Origin: Sulfuriferula sp. AH1
Lineage (GTDB): Bacteria; Pseudomonadota; Gammaproteobacteria; Burkholderiales; Sulfuriferulaceae
DNA length: 39,138 nucleotides
Direction of reading: 5' to 3'
Assembly (NCBI RefSeq): GCF_002162035.1
Contig: NZ_CP021139.1
Coordinates: 1-39,138 of the forward strand
Shown: positions 27,118 through 34,727 of the stretch, piece after piece
How positions within the stretch are numbered: the stretch's first letter is position 1
Layout: each line of letters begins with the position of its first letter
Translations under genes and position numbers: made by a program
Notes under the pieces: generated by a model
Seen by the model: the letters and a program-made list of their open reading frames with translations, nothing else
Databases searched by the model: none
Told to the model about the DNA's origin: nothing

Positions 27118-27840
27118 TTAGTTGCCAAACGTCACGGTTTTGGGCTGTGCCCAACCGCGCCGGGCGTTGGCTTTTGCATTGATTTCCGCCTGCCGTTGTG
27201 CTTGCACGCGATCTTCCGCAGCCGCGACCATCGCATACATTTGCAGCTTGGTTTGCTCGTTTTGAATGTTGGCCTGTTCAGCGCCAATCCGGGCTTGCAG
27301 CTCGGCAATGGCCTTCGGGTCTTGCGTCTGGTTGATTTTCTGCATGAGCTGGTCAATTTGATTGATGCGGCTCTTTGCAGCGTTGTACGCATCAAGGGCA
27401 AAGCCTTTGTCTTGCGCACCCTTCACCGCTAGGGCTTCGCAAGAAGTGCGCTGCTGTGCAATCGTGAAATGCCCGCAGGCATCGTAGATTTTGTTCGCGT
27501 CATAAACGCTTTTCCCTGTGCCTGAGAGGCCCGAGTAACCGCCATTCTTCACGCTGTCGTAAACCGCCTGCCAGTCGCCCGGAAGGTAGTCCCGCATGGC
27601 CGGGTCATTCATGATGGTGCCGAGGCCACGCGAGCCGGTCAGAGATTCATATTGCTGTTTGGCTTGCTCAATCTGGCTCATCATCTGGTCATATTGAAGT
27701 TTCCACTTCGCAATGGTTTCGACCTGGGCCGCGATTTGCTGGCCGATGGATGCGCCGTCAGTGACGGGAATTTGAGCGAAAGAGGCCGACGACAGCGAAA
27801 GGCCACCGGCAAGGATCAAAGAGATTGAAAGTTTTTTCAT
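27118..27840 (-). CDS. virB5: VirB5-like minor pilin / T4SS tip protein
   Basis: A 240-residue secreted protein with a signal peptide (MKKLSISLILAGGLSLSSASFAQ, cleaved near SFA). The VirB5/TraC-type helical body includes IAAQVETIAKWKLQYDQMMSQIEQAKQQYESLTGSRGLG, a Cys pair (DACG ... TSCEAL), then Gln/Ala-rich helices. It would form the pilus tip. ATG 27840 follows GGAG at 27849-27852, but that site lies inside a predicted hairpin that ends at the start codon. It is the first gene of the operon, behind a ~400-nt leader. The C-terminal tail NARRGW-P-V-FG is shared with EexN. Confidence 0.88.
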   Translation of the reverse strand: MKKLSISLILAGGLSLSSASFAQIPVTDGASIGQQIAAQVETIAKWKLQYDQMMSQIEQAKQQYESLTGSRGLGTIMNDPAMRDYLPGDWQAVYDSVKNGGYSGLSGTGKSVYDANKIYDACGHFTIAQQRTSCEALAVKGAQDKGFALDAYNAAKSRINQIDQLMQKINQTQDPKAIAELQARIGAEQANIQNEQTKLQMYAMVAAAEDRVQAQRQAEINAKANARRGWAQPKTVTFGN

Positions 27841-27870
27841 GTTCGCCACTCCAAAAGGTTGAGGGCGAAC
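27841..27870 (-). promoter_or_regulatory. Hairpin occluding the virB5 ribosome-binding site
   Basis: On the minus strand GTTCGCC (27870-27864) can pair with GGCGAAC (27847-27841), which directly precedes the virB5 ATG. CTC (27863-27861) can also pair with the GAG of the GGAG ribosome-binding site (27852-27849). The upstream GGCGTTCGCC offers an alternative partner. This looks like a translational switch placed right after the tandem structured RNA. Confidence 0.6.
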
Positions 27871-28089
27871 GCCGGGCCGTCTTTCCGGTCTGTCTGTCGG
27901 CTCTTGCGAGCTACTGTTCCCGACTGTCAGGGCTTGTTTAAGGCCCGTATCCGGCACGCCGAGGCGTTCTTGGGATGTGGTCTATACGGCGCGTCTTTCC
28001 GCTGCTTGTCTGGTGGCTCTTACGAGCTACTTTCCCACCTGTCAGGCCCGTTCTTTTCGGGGCCGCACCCGGTACGCCGAGGCGTTCTT
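27871..28089 (-). ncRNA. Tandem structured RNA elements in the virB5 leader (candidate cis-regulatory RNA)
   Basis: Two related units of period 118 bp (28089-27972 and 27971 to about 27871). Both contain in order: ACGCCTCGGCGT; a variable stem (GGCCC/GGGCC versus GGGC/GCCC); CTGACA; a 4-bp helix (GGTG/CACC versus GTCG/CGAC); inside it GCTC-GTAA-GAGC versus GCTC-GCAA-GAGC, whose loops are GNRA only on the minus strand; then AGACA and a small hairpin (GCG-GAAAGA-CGC versus CCG-GAAAGA-CGG). The helices are kept by compensatory changes while sequence diverges. No open frame of quality crosses the region. The family is not recognised. Confidence 0.7.
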
Positions 28090-28127
28090 AGGGCATAAAA
28101 ATCAGCGTTCGTTTTACTTATCCATGC

Positions 28128-28152
28128 ATGCCAAAACCCAATGCTTTGGCAT
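28128..28152 (-). other. Hairpin in the virB5 leader
   Basis: ATGCCAAA (28128-28135) and TTTGGCAT (28145-28152), 9-nt loop, upstream of the tandem RNA units. Function unknown. Confidence 0.5.
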
Positions 28153-28186
28153 ACCCAATTTTCCCATTTTGGCGCGATTACGTCGA

Positions 28187-28227
28187 TGGTGACAGGCGCA
28201 CCGAGGCGGGAAGCCAGCCTGTCACCA
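28187..28227 (-). other. 11-bp inverted repeat near the start of the virB5 leader
   Basis: TGGTGACAGGC (28187-28197) pairs with GCCTGTCACCA (28217-28227) around a 19-nt loop, with no T run. It could be a protein-binding or attenuating structure just after the promoter. A shorter version (TGGTGACA/TGTCACCA) is at 24878-24920. Confidence 0.55.
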
Positions 28228-28230
28228 CTT

Positions 28231-28252
28231 ATTTACTCATTTGAGTATAGCA
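28231..28252 (-). promoter_or_regulatory. virB5-operon promoter/operator, identical to that of parA
   Basis: Read on the minus strand, 22 bp are identical to 34773-34794 upstream of parA, with extended -10 TGCTATACT and the near-palindrome ACTCAAATGAGT. Further ACTC/GAGT boxes lie at 28266-28306. ParG of plasmid TP228 binds ACTC boxes; the ParG-like protein at 35476 may bind here. Confidence 0.7.
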
Positions 28253-28297
28253 CCGAAACCGGCTAATGAGTAGATGAATTTAAGGGGTTTTTACTCA

Positions 28298-29899
28298 TTA
28301 ACTCAGATATGCCGATTCGACCTCTGGCATGGCCTGATAGTCAATCTTGACCGTGGCAACCGGCTGGCCGGGTATCTTGAGGAAGCCTTGCAGGTCGGGC
28401 AGGTTCAGCACTTCCGACGACATGATGGCGGCTTGCCGCACGCGCTGCATGTTGTAGTTGGTATTGAACGATTCCGAGCTTTGACCGGGATTCGTCAGGC
28501 CGCCCGAGCTGGTGCCCTGCCCCGTCGTCATTTGCAGCCGGTCAATGTCCTGTTCGCCAAGTTCCTTGCTGAAATATTCGGCCGTCTCATTGTCGCCAGC
28601 CCGCAAAATCAGCTTTGTGGACAGATTGGCGAGCAGCGTTTGCGCCTCGTCCTTGCCGTAGGTTTCGCGCAGTTGCGATACCGTTTGCAGGCCAAGCACG
28701 CAGCGCCCGCCGTACTTGCGCAGCTTGGTTAGACCACTGCGCAGGCTGGACACCTTGCCGAGTGAATCGACCTCATCGAACACGAACCACAAGCCGCGAT
28801 CTTGGTTTTCCGAAAGGCTCAAGCCTTCGACAATGCCGAGTTCCAGCAGCGAGGCCACAAGGCCGCGCAGCATCCCCATTTGATCGTCGCGGTAGGTCAC
28901 GAATAGCCAGCCGGTGCGGGTTTCATCCTGCACCCACTCACGCACGGAGAACGTGCCAGCGTCAGGCAGGTAACGCCACACGCCGAGATAGGTAGCGATG
29001 ATGCCCCGCGTGTTGTTCAGCATCTTGTCATTGCCCTTGGCGCACAGGATGGCCGCAGGCGTGCCGGCCAGCAGTTCGCCCAGCTCCTTTATGTCTGCCG
29101 AGCTGACATAGTGCAGCAGCCGCTTTACCGACCGTTCCCCGCGTAGATGCAGGGCCAAAAGCGTTTCACCGAGCAGCGTTTGCGCGTAGTGGTGCCACTC
29201 TGCACCCTCCCCCGTTCCGTCAGGCACGGCGGCCTTTGCGATACGCTGGCAGTCGTATTCAGCCCGGATTTCAGCGAAGGGCGACCAATCCACCGAACGA
29301 CGATCAAACGGGTTAAACAGCACATCGCCAGGACGACCAAAGCGGGAGAAGAACCCCCCGGCCGGGTCTGCGATCAAGGCCCGCTCATTGCGTGCCCGTA
29401 CAGCCCGCAGAACCCGGTTAATCGCTTGCGTCTTGCCCGCGCCCGTGGTGCCGCTGAAAAGCATGTGCTGCGCTTCCAACATGCGCGGAACGACCACCCC
29501 GCCAATCTCAATATCCACGTCGGCCGGCTTCGCCTTGTCGCCGTACATGCGGGCTTGCAGATCGGAGCCGCCGACAACTTCCGTGCCCCTGATGACCGTT
29601 TCTTGGCCGTGCGGCGCGTAGTTGGCGCGGGCCATCATGTGGCCCCAAATCCGGGTCTGGCAGAACACCGCCACCACGGCCACGCCGATAGAGAGCAGGG
29701 CCGACGATTCACCGCTGGCGACCATGCGAGGAACGGCCGAGCCGAGGCCGTAAACGACGGCCACAGTCCACGCGCTGAGCCATAGCCACGTTACCCACGT
29801 CGCAGGGTCTCTGCCCTTGATCGTGTTGAACAGGTTGCGGCCGAGCATGAAGGCCGAGCCGCCCAGCAGCAGCAGGGTTAGGGCAAGTGATGGTTTCAT
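28298..29899 (-). CDS. virD4: VirD4/TrwB-type coupling protein (TraD family)
   Basis: A 533-residue conjugation coupling ATPase. Two N-terminal membrane segments (about residues 5-25 and 35-55, a third hydrophobic stretch near 70-85) are followed by the hexameric ATPase with Walker A GTTGAGKTQAI (near residue 150) and Walker B LWFVFDEVDSLG (near 360). LRKYGGRCVLGLQTVSQLRE is the usual block after it. It connects the relaxase-DNA complex to the secretion channel. The start overlaps the end of stbC by ATGA, tying it to the stb operon. Its 3' end faces the virB5 promoter region. Confidence 0.92.
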   Translation of the reverse strand: MKPSLALTLLLLGGSAFMLGRNLFNTIKGRDPATWVTWLWLSAWTVAVVYGLGSAVPRMVASGESSALLSIGVAVVAVFCQTRIWGHMMARANYAPHGQETVIRGTEVVGGSDLQARMYGDKAKPADVDIEIGGVVVPRMLEAQHMLFSGTTGAGKTQAINRVLRAVRARNERALIADPAGGFFSRFGRPGDVLFNPFDRRSVDWSPFAEIRAEYDCQRIAKAAVPDGTGEGAEWHHYAQTLLGETLLALHLRGERSVKRLLHYVSSADIKELGELLAGTPAAILCAKGNDKMLNNTRGIIATYLGVWRYLPDAGTFSVREWVQDETRTGWLFVTYRDDQMGMLRGLVASLLELGIVEGLSLSENQDRGLWFVFDEVDSLGKVSSLRSGLTKLRKYGGRCVLGLQTVSQLRETYGKDEAQTLLANLSTKLILRAGDNETAEYFSKELGEQDIDRLQMTTGQGTSSGGLTNPGQSSESFNTNYNMQRVRQAAIMSSEVLNLPDLQGFLKIPGQPVATVKIDYQAMPEVESAYLS

Positions 29900-30430
29900 T
29901 GGCTATTCCTTGCGGCCTGAATCCGCTCTTTTGTCTTGGCGTCCAAACTGTCCCACACCGTGCCTACGGCACGGCCGAAGGCCGCTTGTTCGTCAATCTG
30001 TTTCCCATACAGCAGGTGCGAGCCGTAGAAGCCAAGCGCGCCCGCTAGGAGGCTTCCAGCGAAGGCAACGGCAATCCATTGCCAGCGTTGCCGCGTCTCC
30101 CCTTCGCCGCGTCCTGATGGATGCGGGCCGAGGCCACCAGTTCGCGGGCCACGCTGGCGAGCGCTTCGCCGGCTTCCTCGCGCAGCGCCGCCTTGAGAGA
30201 GTCCCGCAGCGCGACCTTTTCGGCCGCCGCGAAGTTTCCGAACGAGGCTTTTTCCGCCGTACCGAGCTGGACGATAGCGCCGTGGGCCTTTTCCGTGGCC
30301 TTGAGGATGGCCCGAGCGTCGGGCTTACTTCCTTTTCAAAATTACCGGGAAGCGCCTTTATGTCATCGTGCAGTTTGCCTACGTCGCCGAGCAATTCAGC
30401 AATCAAGACCCCTTGAGCGGTATTAGCCAT
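29896..30430 (-). pseudogene. stbC-position gene with two frameshifts
   Basis: Translation starts MANTAQGVLIAELLGDVGKLHDDIKALPGNFEKE from ATG 30430. The coding signal then moves frame near 30325-30335 (continuing KPDARAILKATEKAHGAIVQLG) and again near 30105-30115 (continuing EGETRQRWQWIAVAFAGSLLAG, a membrane helix, to IQAARNSQ and a stop at 29896). Each shift is explained by one lost base; restoring both gives 537 bp, 178 residues. The restored protein has a helical soluble part and one C-terminal membrane segment, and its stop overlaps the coupling-protein ATG. It may be a true pseudogene or two sequencing errors. Position corresponds to StbC of R388. Confidence 0.7.
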
Positions 30431-30442
30431 GAGTGCCCCCGG

Positions 30443-31138
30443 TTATTTAAGTAGCGTTTTAAAAACCGCGTCCAGTTCGTCGGAGACACCTTCGGCAAGT
30501 CGCTTGATAGACAGCAATTGCGCATATTGAAGTTTTTCCGCTGAATCCGCCGCCGTTTTGATCTTCTCTTTGAAGTCGGTTTGATCTTCGAGAATGTCTT
30601 TAATGCTATGGCCCGCGCCTTTGAGCTTTCCGTATATGTCATTCATGTGAATAACGGCGTCAGGCCGAAGCGTGAAATTTTTGGCGGATGCTGCATATTC
30701 AAACAGGCCGGGGAAAACGCGCTCCGGTGTTTCGTCAGTTTCCAGCATATTGAAAACCACGCGGATTTTCTTGGCAGGAACGCCAATTTCAGAAAGTGCA
30801 TCAATGGTGCTGATTGTGTCGCGCTGCTGCTTGGATTTCGCCACGGTCGGGATAACGAAGAAATCGAAGTCCTCATGGCTGCGTTTGTATTGGGTCATTT
30901 TGTTGATGAAGTCTTCGACGTTGGAAGCGCCAATGTCGATAACTGCATCATCCATGAGGGCGAGCGCTTCTTGCAGCTCGCCAAATTGTTTCCCACGGAT
31001 GGCCTCATCTTCGCTGCCGTCAGAATTGATCGACTCGACCGGGATAATTTCGGCACCCTTCATGCGAGGGGCCAATAGGTGGCGGGCTACGGTCGATTTT
31101 CCGACGTTTCCAGAGAAGTTGATAACGGCGATTTTCAT
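30443..31138 (-). CDS. stbB: StbB-like ParA-type ATPase
   Basis: A 231-residue ATPase with an N-terminal deviant P-loop, INFSGNVGKSTVARHLL, and a later DAVIDIGASNVEDFI Walker-B-like block. The C-terminal half is helical and charged. In R388, StbB acts opposite to StbA in balancing plasmid stability and conjugation. The start overlaps the stbA stop by 4 bp. This gene and stbA are noticeably more AT-rich than the neighbouring mobilization genes, suggesting a separate history. Confidence 0.82.
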   Translation of the reverse strand: MKIAVINFSGNVGKSTVARHLLAPRMKGAEIIPVESINSDGSEDEAIRGKQFGELQEALALMDDAVIDIGASNVEDFINKMTQYKRSHEDFDFFVIPTVAKSKQQRDTISTIDALSEIGVPAKKIRVVFNMLETDETPERVFPGLFEYAASAKNFTLRPDAVIHMNDIYGKLKGAGHSIKDILEDQTDFKEKIKTAADSAEKLQYAQLLSIKRLAEGVSDELDAVFKTLLK

Positions 31139-31548
31139 TTTTTGGTTTCCTTGGGCAATAGCTTTTTAAGCAATGGATTGGTGTTTTCTGGCCTGATGAA
31201 CTCTTGTGCGCGGCGCTCTCGCTGCGCTTGCTTGCTCAACCCTGATACTTCGGGTTCGCTGTCTTGCGGGGCCTCTGCTGCCCCTTGAATCGGTGATGCT
31301 GGCAGTGGTTTTTGGTCATGACCAAATGCGGGCGTTTGGTCTGCTTTCTCTCCTTTCTCCTCACGTCTTTTGATGTACTTCGACAGGCCGGCAATCGACA
31401 TTTGCACCCCGTTGGCGGCGAGGAATTCGCACACCTGTTCCAACGTGCAGCCGCTTTGCCGGAGCTTGGTTATGTCGTTCCAGAAGGGCACCAGCCGGGA
31501 GCGTTGCCCGGCTGGCGTGACCTTCTTTAAGAACTCGTTTGCGTCCAC
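31135..31548 (-). CDS. stbA: StbA-like plasmid stability DNA-binding protein
   Basis: A 137-residue protein with an N-terminal DNA-binding domain (WNDITKLRQSGCTLEQVCEFLAANGVQMSIAGLSKYIKRREE, helix-turn-helix-like, residues about 20-65) and a disordered, Pro/Gln-rich C-terminal half. StbA of R388 binds direct repeats upstream of its own gene and is needed for segregation. The start is taken as GTG 31548 because AGGAG lies 7 bp upstream; there is an ATG further upstream but without support. It is transcribed divergently from mobC, and the intergenic region holds direct repeats and the probable oriT. Confidence 0.8.
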   Translation of the reverse strand: MDANEFLKKVTPAGQRSRLVPFWNDITKLRQSGCTLEQVCEFLAANGVQMSIAGLSKYIKRREEKGEKADQTPAFGHDQKPLPASPIQGAAEAPQDSEPEVSGLSKQAQRERRAQEFIRPENTNPLLKKLLPKETKK

Positions 31549-31577
31549 TGATAGGCTCCTTTGCCAACATTCAACAA

Positions 31578-31652
31578 GTTTAGACAGTTTTCGCCATTCA
31601 ATCAACCTTGTTTAAACGTATTTTTAACATGGTTAGACCGTTCTAGCCATTG
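31578..31652. repeat. Direct repeats upstream of stbA (candidate StbA operators)
   Basis: GTTTAGACAGTTTTCGCCAT (31578-31597, with TC following) and GGTTAGACCGTTCTAGCCAT (31631-31650, with TG following) are related 22-bp copies 53 bp apart. A partial third, CTTGTTTAAACGT, lies between them. Position and arrangement resemble R388 stbDRs, but the sequence is different. Confidence 0.55.
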
Positions 31653-31675
31653 TTTATACACCAATTCGACACACA

Positions 31676-31705
31676 TTGACAGGCTTTCGACGCTGGCAGT
31701 AGAAT
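31676..31705 (+). promoter_or_regulatory. Candidate mobC-relaxase promoter
   Basis: TTGACA (31676-31681) and TAGAAT (31700-31705) with 18-bp spacing, reading toward mobC. Confidence 0.7.
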
Positions 31706-31738
31706 GCTGCCGTGATGTGCAGCACAGATAGGCACGTC

Positions 31739-31806
31739 GGATATGTTTACAAAAGCGCTCCGCGTTTTGAAACATATCCCGTGCCCAAAGGGGTGCCCCC
31801 CTTTGG
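31739..31806. other. Probable oriT
   Basis: GGATATGTTT (31739-31748) and AAACATATCC (31770-31779) form a perfect inverted repeat whose spacer can pair further (AAAAGCG-CTC-CGCGTTTT). The right arm continues CATATCCCGTGCCC, reminiscent of nick regions such as CATCCTG in MOBP plasmids. A second perfect hairpin follows, CCAAAGGGG / CCCCTTTGG (31785-31793, 31798-31806). It is between divergent stb and mob genes, the normal place for oriT. The nick site is inferred. Confidence 0.65.
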
Positions 31807-31974
31807 AAACCTGCCACCGGCCCCCTACGGGAGCCGGGCCGCATGGCGACAGATCCACGCCCACCAGGTCGCGGATTCGTCACCAGCAGCACAAGCCGCC
31901 CGGCCGCTTCGCAGCCGGTCATTAACCGCCCTGCCCCGTGTCATCGAGGCGGGCACGAGACAGGAGCCGCGACC

Positions 31975-32328
31975 ATGCCGCGCAAGCCCAAAGAGCCAAC
32001 CCGCACGGTAAGTTTCCGGCTTACCCTGCCCGACCATGCCGCCTATCTGGCCAAGGCCAACGCGGCCGGTGTGAAGCCGTCCGAGTTCTTCCGTGATGCG
32101 GTGTTGACCAATCGAACGCAGGTAGTCGCACGGGCGCAGCCGAGCAGCGACAAGCGCCGGCTGATTTACCTGTTCAACAAGGCCAGCAACAACCTGAACC
32201 AGCTTGCCCACACGGCCAACGCCGCCGAGCTGGCCGGCACTGTCACCCCGGCAACTTACGCCGGGATATTGGCCGAGCTGCAAACGCTGGCCGACGTAAT
32301 GAAAAAGGCAATCCGCGATGCTGATTAG
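31975..32328 (+). CDS. mobC: MobC-type relaxosome accessory protein
   Basis: A 117-residue protein with an N-terminal ribbon-helix-helix (TRTVSFRLTLPDHAAYLAKANAAGVKPSEFFRDAVL) and the MobC motif LFNKASNNLNQLAHTAN. MobC binds oriT and helps the relaxase nick. ATG 31975 has AGGAG at 31962-31966. It overlaps the relaxase by 11 bp. The frame is open further up, but lacks a good start. Confidence 0.88.
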   Translation: MPRKPKEPTRTVSFRLTLPDHAAYLAKANAAGVKPSEFFRDAVLTNRTQVVARAQPSSDKRRLIYLFNKASNNLNQLAHTANAAELAGTVTPATYAGILAELQTLADVMKKAIRDAD

Positions 32329-34699
32329 AGTGCGTGGCGGCGATGCCGGAATAAAAGAGTACCTGGAGAAAGGGCAGAAAGACGGCCGGGACTACAGCCG
32401 GGACGAGCTGGACGAGCGCGTTATCTTGTCGGGCGATCTGGAATTAACCGACGCCGTTATCAGCAATATGGACAAAACCGGCGAGCGTTATTTGCATATC
32501 ACGCTGGCTTTCAAAGAGGACGAAATCAGCCGGGACAAGTTACAGGAAATCACCGACGAATTTAAGAAATTCGCCATGACTGCCTATGAAGGTGATGAAT
32601 ATAACTTCTATGCCGAAGCGCACTTGCCGAAGTTAAAGACCTACACCAATCAGAAAACCGGCGAGCTGATCGAGCGTAAGCCGCATATTCATATTGTCAT
32701 CCCTGAATACAACCTTTTGAGCGAGAAGAACCTAAACCCGTTTGGAAAGGTTGACCAGCAAACCAAGTTTCTCGAAGCGTTCCAAGAACATATCAATGCG
32801 AAGTTTGGGCTTGCCAGTCCGAAAGATAACCGGCGCATTGAGTTCACCGACGAGAGCGCGATTATTTCCCGCTACAAGGGCGACTATTTCAAGGGCGCAA
32901 ATCACGACCTGAAAGAGCGCATCTTGTCCGACGTGTTGGACAAGGGCGTTACCGACTTCGACCAGTTCCGGGCCATCGTTGCCGAGCATGGCGACACCAA
33001 GACCCGCAACGCGGGCAAGGCCGGCGAATATCTCAACGTGAAGCCAGAGGGCGCGGCCAAGGGCGTGAACCTGAAAGAGTACGTTTTCAGCCGTGAATTC
33101 ATCGAAATGCCCACCGCTGAAAAGCGGCAGAAGCTGGCCGGCGAAATCCGCGCAGGGTACGAGGACGCCAAAGCGCCCCGCCCTACCCCGGCCGACATTG
33201 CCGCACGCTTGCAGGAGTGGCGCGAGGTGCGGGCGGCCGAGCTGAAATACATGAACAGCGGCAACCGCAAAGCCTATGCCGCCTATCGTGAAGCCGACCC
33301 CGAGCAGCGCCGGGCGATTCTGGCCGAACGTGCGACTACGTTCTACGCCAAGCACCGCCCGGCTGTGGAAGTTCCCCACGACCCGCAGCAAGAGCGCCCG
33401 GCCCCTGCCAGAGCGCCCGAGCTGGCCCGCACCAGTGAACCGACCCCGGCCCCGTCGCGTGAGCGTGACGGCCGCCAGACCGATAGCGTAGTGGGCCAGT
33501 ACGAGGCCGAGCGCCGCGAGCGTGCCGCCCGTGGCACCGACAGCAGCCGGGCAGAGTTCAACACCATCAAACGCGAGCTGGACGCCTCCCGCTTGCTGGC
33601 GAGCGTCAGCCGCACGCATGGCGTGATGCCCGACAAATACGAAGTGACCAAGGGCAAGGACGGCGGCGACCGCATCCGGTGCGGCCGGCGAAATCTGAAC
33701 GTGTCCGACTTCCTCACCCAAGAGCTGCATTTACCTTGGCGTGATGCCGCGCCGATCTTGCAACAGACCTACACCGAGCAAATCGGCCATGCCGCGCCAC
33801 AGCAGGCCCGCCCTGCCCTGCGCCGTGACCTTTGGGCCGAGTACCGACGTGACTGGCAACCACAGCAGCGCGAGCGCCGGGAACAGGATTGGCAGGAGCA
33901 GAAGAAGCGCGAGCAGGAGCGCCGCGCCGAGCTGCGCCGTGAATACCTGGGCGAGCGCCGGGCCGTTCAGAATGACCGGGCTTTGAAGCCGGCAGAACGC
34001 AAGGCGGCTTTGTCGGTTTCCAGCATGGGCAAGGTGGTGAAGGATATAGAGCTACGCAAGGCCATTGCCGGCGAGCGTGAAGCCTTGAAGGCCCGTTATC
34101 GGATGAAGCCGGCCGACCAGTACCGGGCCTATCTGGCCGAGCGTGCAGGCAACGGCGATGCCGATGCACTGGCCGAGCTGCGTCGGCAGCGCAGCCCGCA
34201 GCGTGCCCCTACTGGCGAGCGCATCGAGCACCAGATCGGCCAGCAGCCCGAGGCCGCGCCGATCATGAAGCCCGCCGCGTACAAGGTCGATCAACAGGGC
34301 AACGTGACCTATTACGACCAGCAGAAGCGGGCCATGTTCACCGACCGGGGCGAAGCCGTGGAATTCGGCCAGCAGGAACGCGACACCATCGAGCAGGGCT
34401 TGCGCCTCGCCCTTGCCAAGTTCGGCCCGCATATCCGCTTGCGTGGCGGTTCCGAGGAATACAACAACATGATGGCCGACGTGGCGGCCGATTCCGGCCT
34501 ATACGTCGAGTTCAGCGACAAGGCTTTGCAAGACCGCTACAGCCAGCGCCGGGAAGCCACCCAAGCCAGCCGCGACTACTTCACCAAGAGCAAGGCGGCA
34601 CAAGGCGGCCAGCAGCCCGAGCGCGACCAGCCAGAGCAGGCCACGCAGCGCGAACGCGAGCAGCAGGCACAGAAGCCAGACCACGGCCGAGGGCGCTAA
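32318..34699 (+). CDS. Relaxase with C-terminal LPD7-type domain
   Basis: A 793-residue relaxase. The N-terminal ~250 residues carry the metal-binding histidines KPHIHIVIPEYN (H123, H125), with a further His in RYLH (H60), and tyrosines Y15 and Y26 as candidate nucleophiles. The middle (about 270-650) is a long Arg/Glu/Ala-rich helical region. Residues about 655-760 (YKVDQQGNVTYYDQQKRAMFTDRGEAVEF) are the LPD7-like domain found in many plasmid relaxases. It nicks oriT and pilots the strand. The MOB class is not certain; MOBP-like is the best guess. Translationally coupled to mobC. Confidence 0.88.
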   Translation: MLIRVRGGDAGIKEYLEKGQKDGRDYSRDELDERVILSGDLELTDAVISNMDKTGERYLHITLAFKEDEISRDKLQEITDEFKKFAMTAYEGDEYNFYAEAHLPKLKTYTNQKTGELIERKPHIHIVIPEYNLLSEKNLNPFGKVDQQTKFLEAFQEHINAKFGLASPKDNRRIEFTDESAIISRYKGDYFKGANHDLKERILSDVLDKGVTDFDQFRAIVAEHGDTKTRNAGKAGEYLNVKPEGAAKGVNLKEYVFSREFIEMPTAEKRQKLAGEIRAGYEDAKAPRPTPADIAARLQEWREVRAAELKYMNSGNRKAYAAYREADPEQRRAILAERATTFYAKHRPAVEVPHDPQQERPAPARAPELARTSEPTPAPSRERDGRQTDSVVGQYEAERRERAARGTDSSRAEFNTIKRELDASRLLASVSRTHGVMPDKYEVTKGKDGGDRIRCGRRNLNVSDFLTQELHLPWRDAAPILQQTYTEQIGHAAPQQARPALRRDLWAEYRRDWQPQQRERREQDWQEQKKREQERRAELRREYLGERRAVQNDRALKPAERKAALSVSSMGKVVKDIELRKAIAGEREALKARYRMKPADQYRAYLAERAGNGDADALAELRRQRSPQRAPTGERIEHQIGQQPEAAPIMKPAAYKVDQQGNVTYYDQQKRAMFTDRGEAVEFGQQERDTIEQGLRLALAKFGPHIRLRGGSEEYNNMMADVAADSGLYVEFSDKALQDRYSQRREATQASRDYFTKSKAAQGGQQPERDQPEQATQREREQQAQKPDHGRGR

Positions 34700-34727
34700 C
34701 CGCCCTGCCCTGCCGGGCTTTGCTGAA

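Noticed and set aside
27841..28297. Coding sequence in the virB5 leader
   Set aside because: Short plus-strand frames exist, but they are opposite to the promoter direction and run through hairpins; compensatory changes favour RNA.
28298..28732. Plus-strand frames opposite the coupling protein
   Set aside because: Antisense to a clear ATPase with Walker motifs; explained by GC-rich codon bias.
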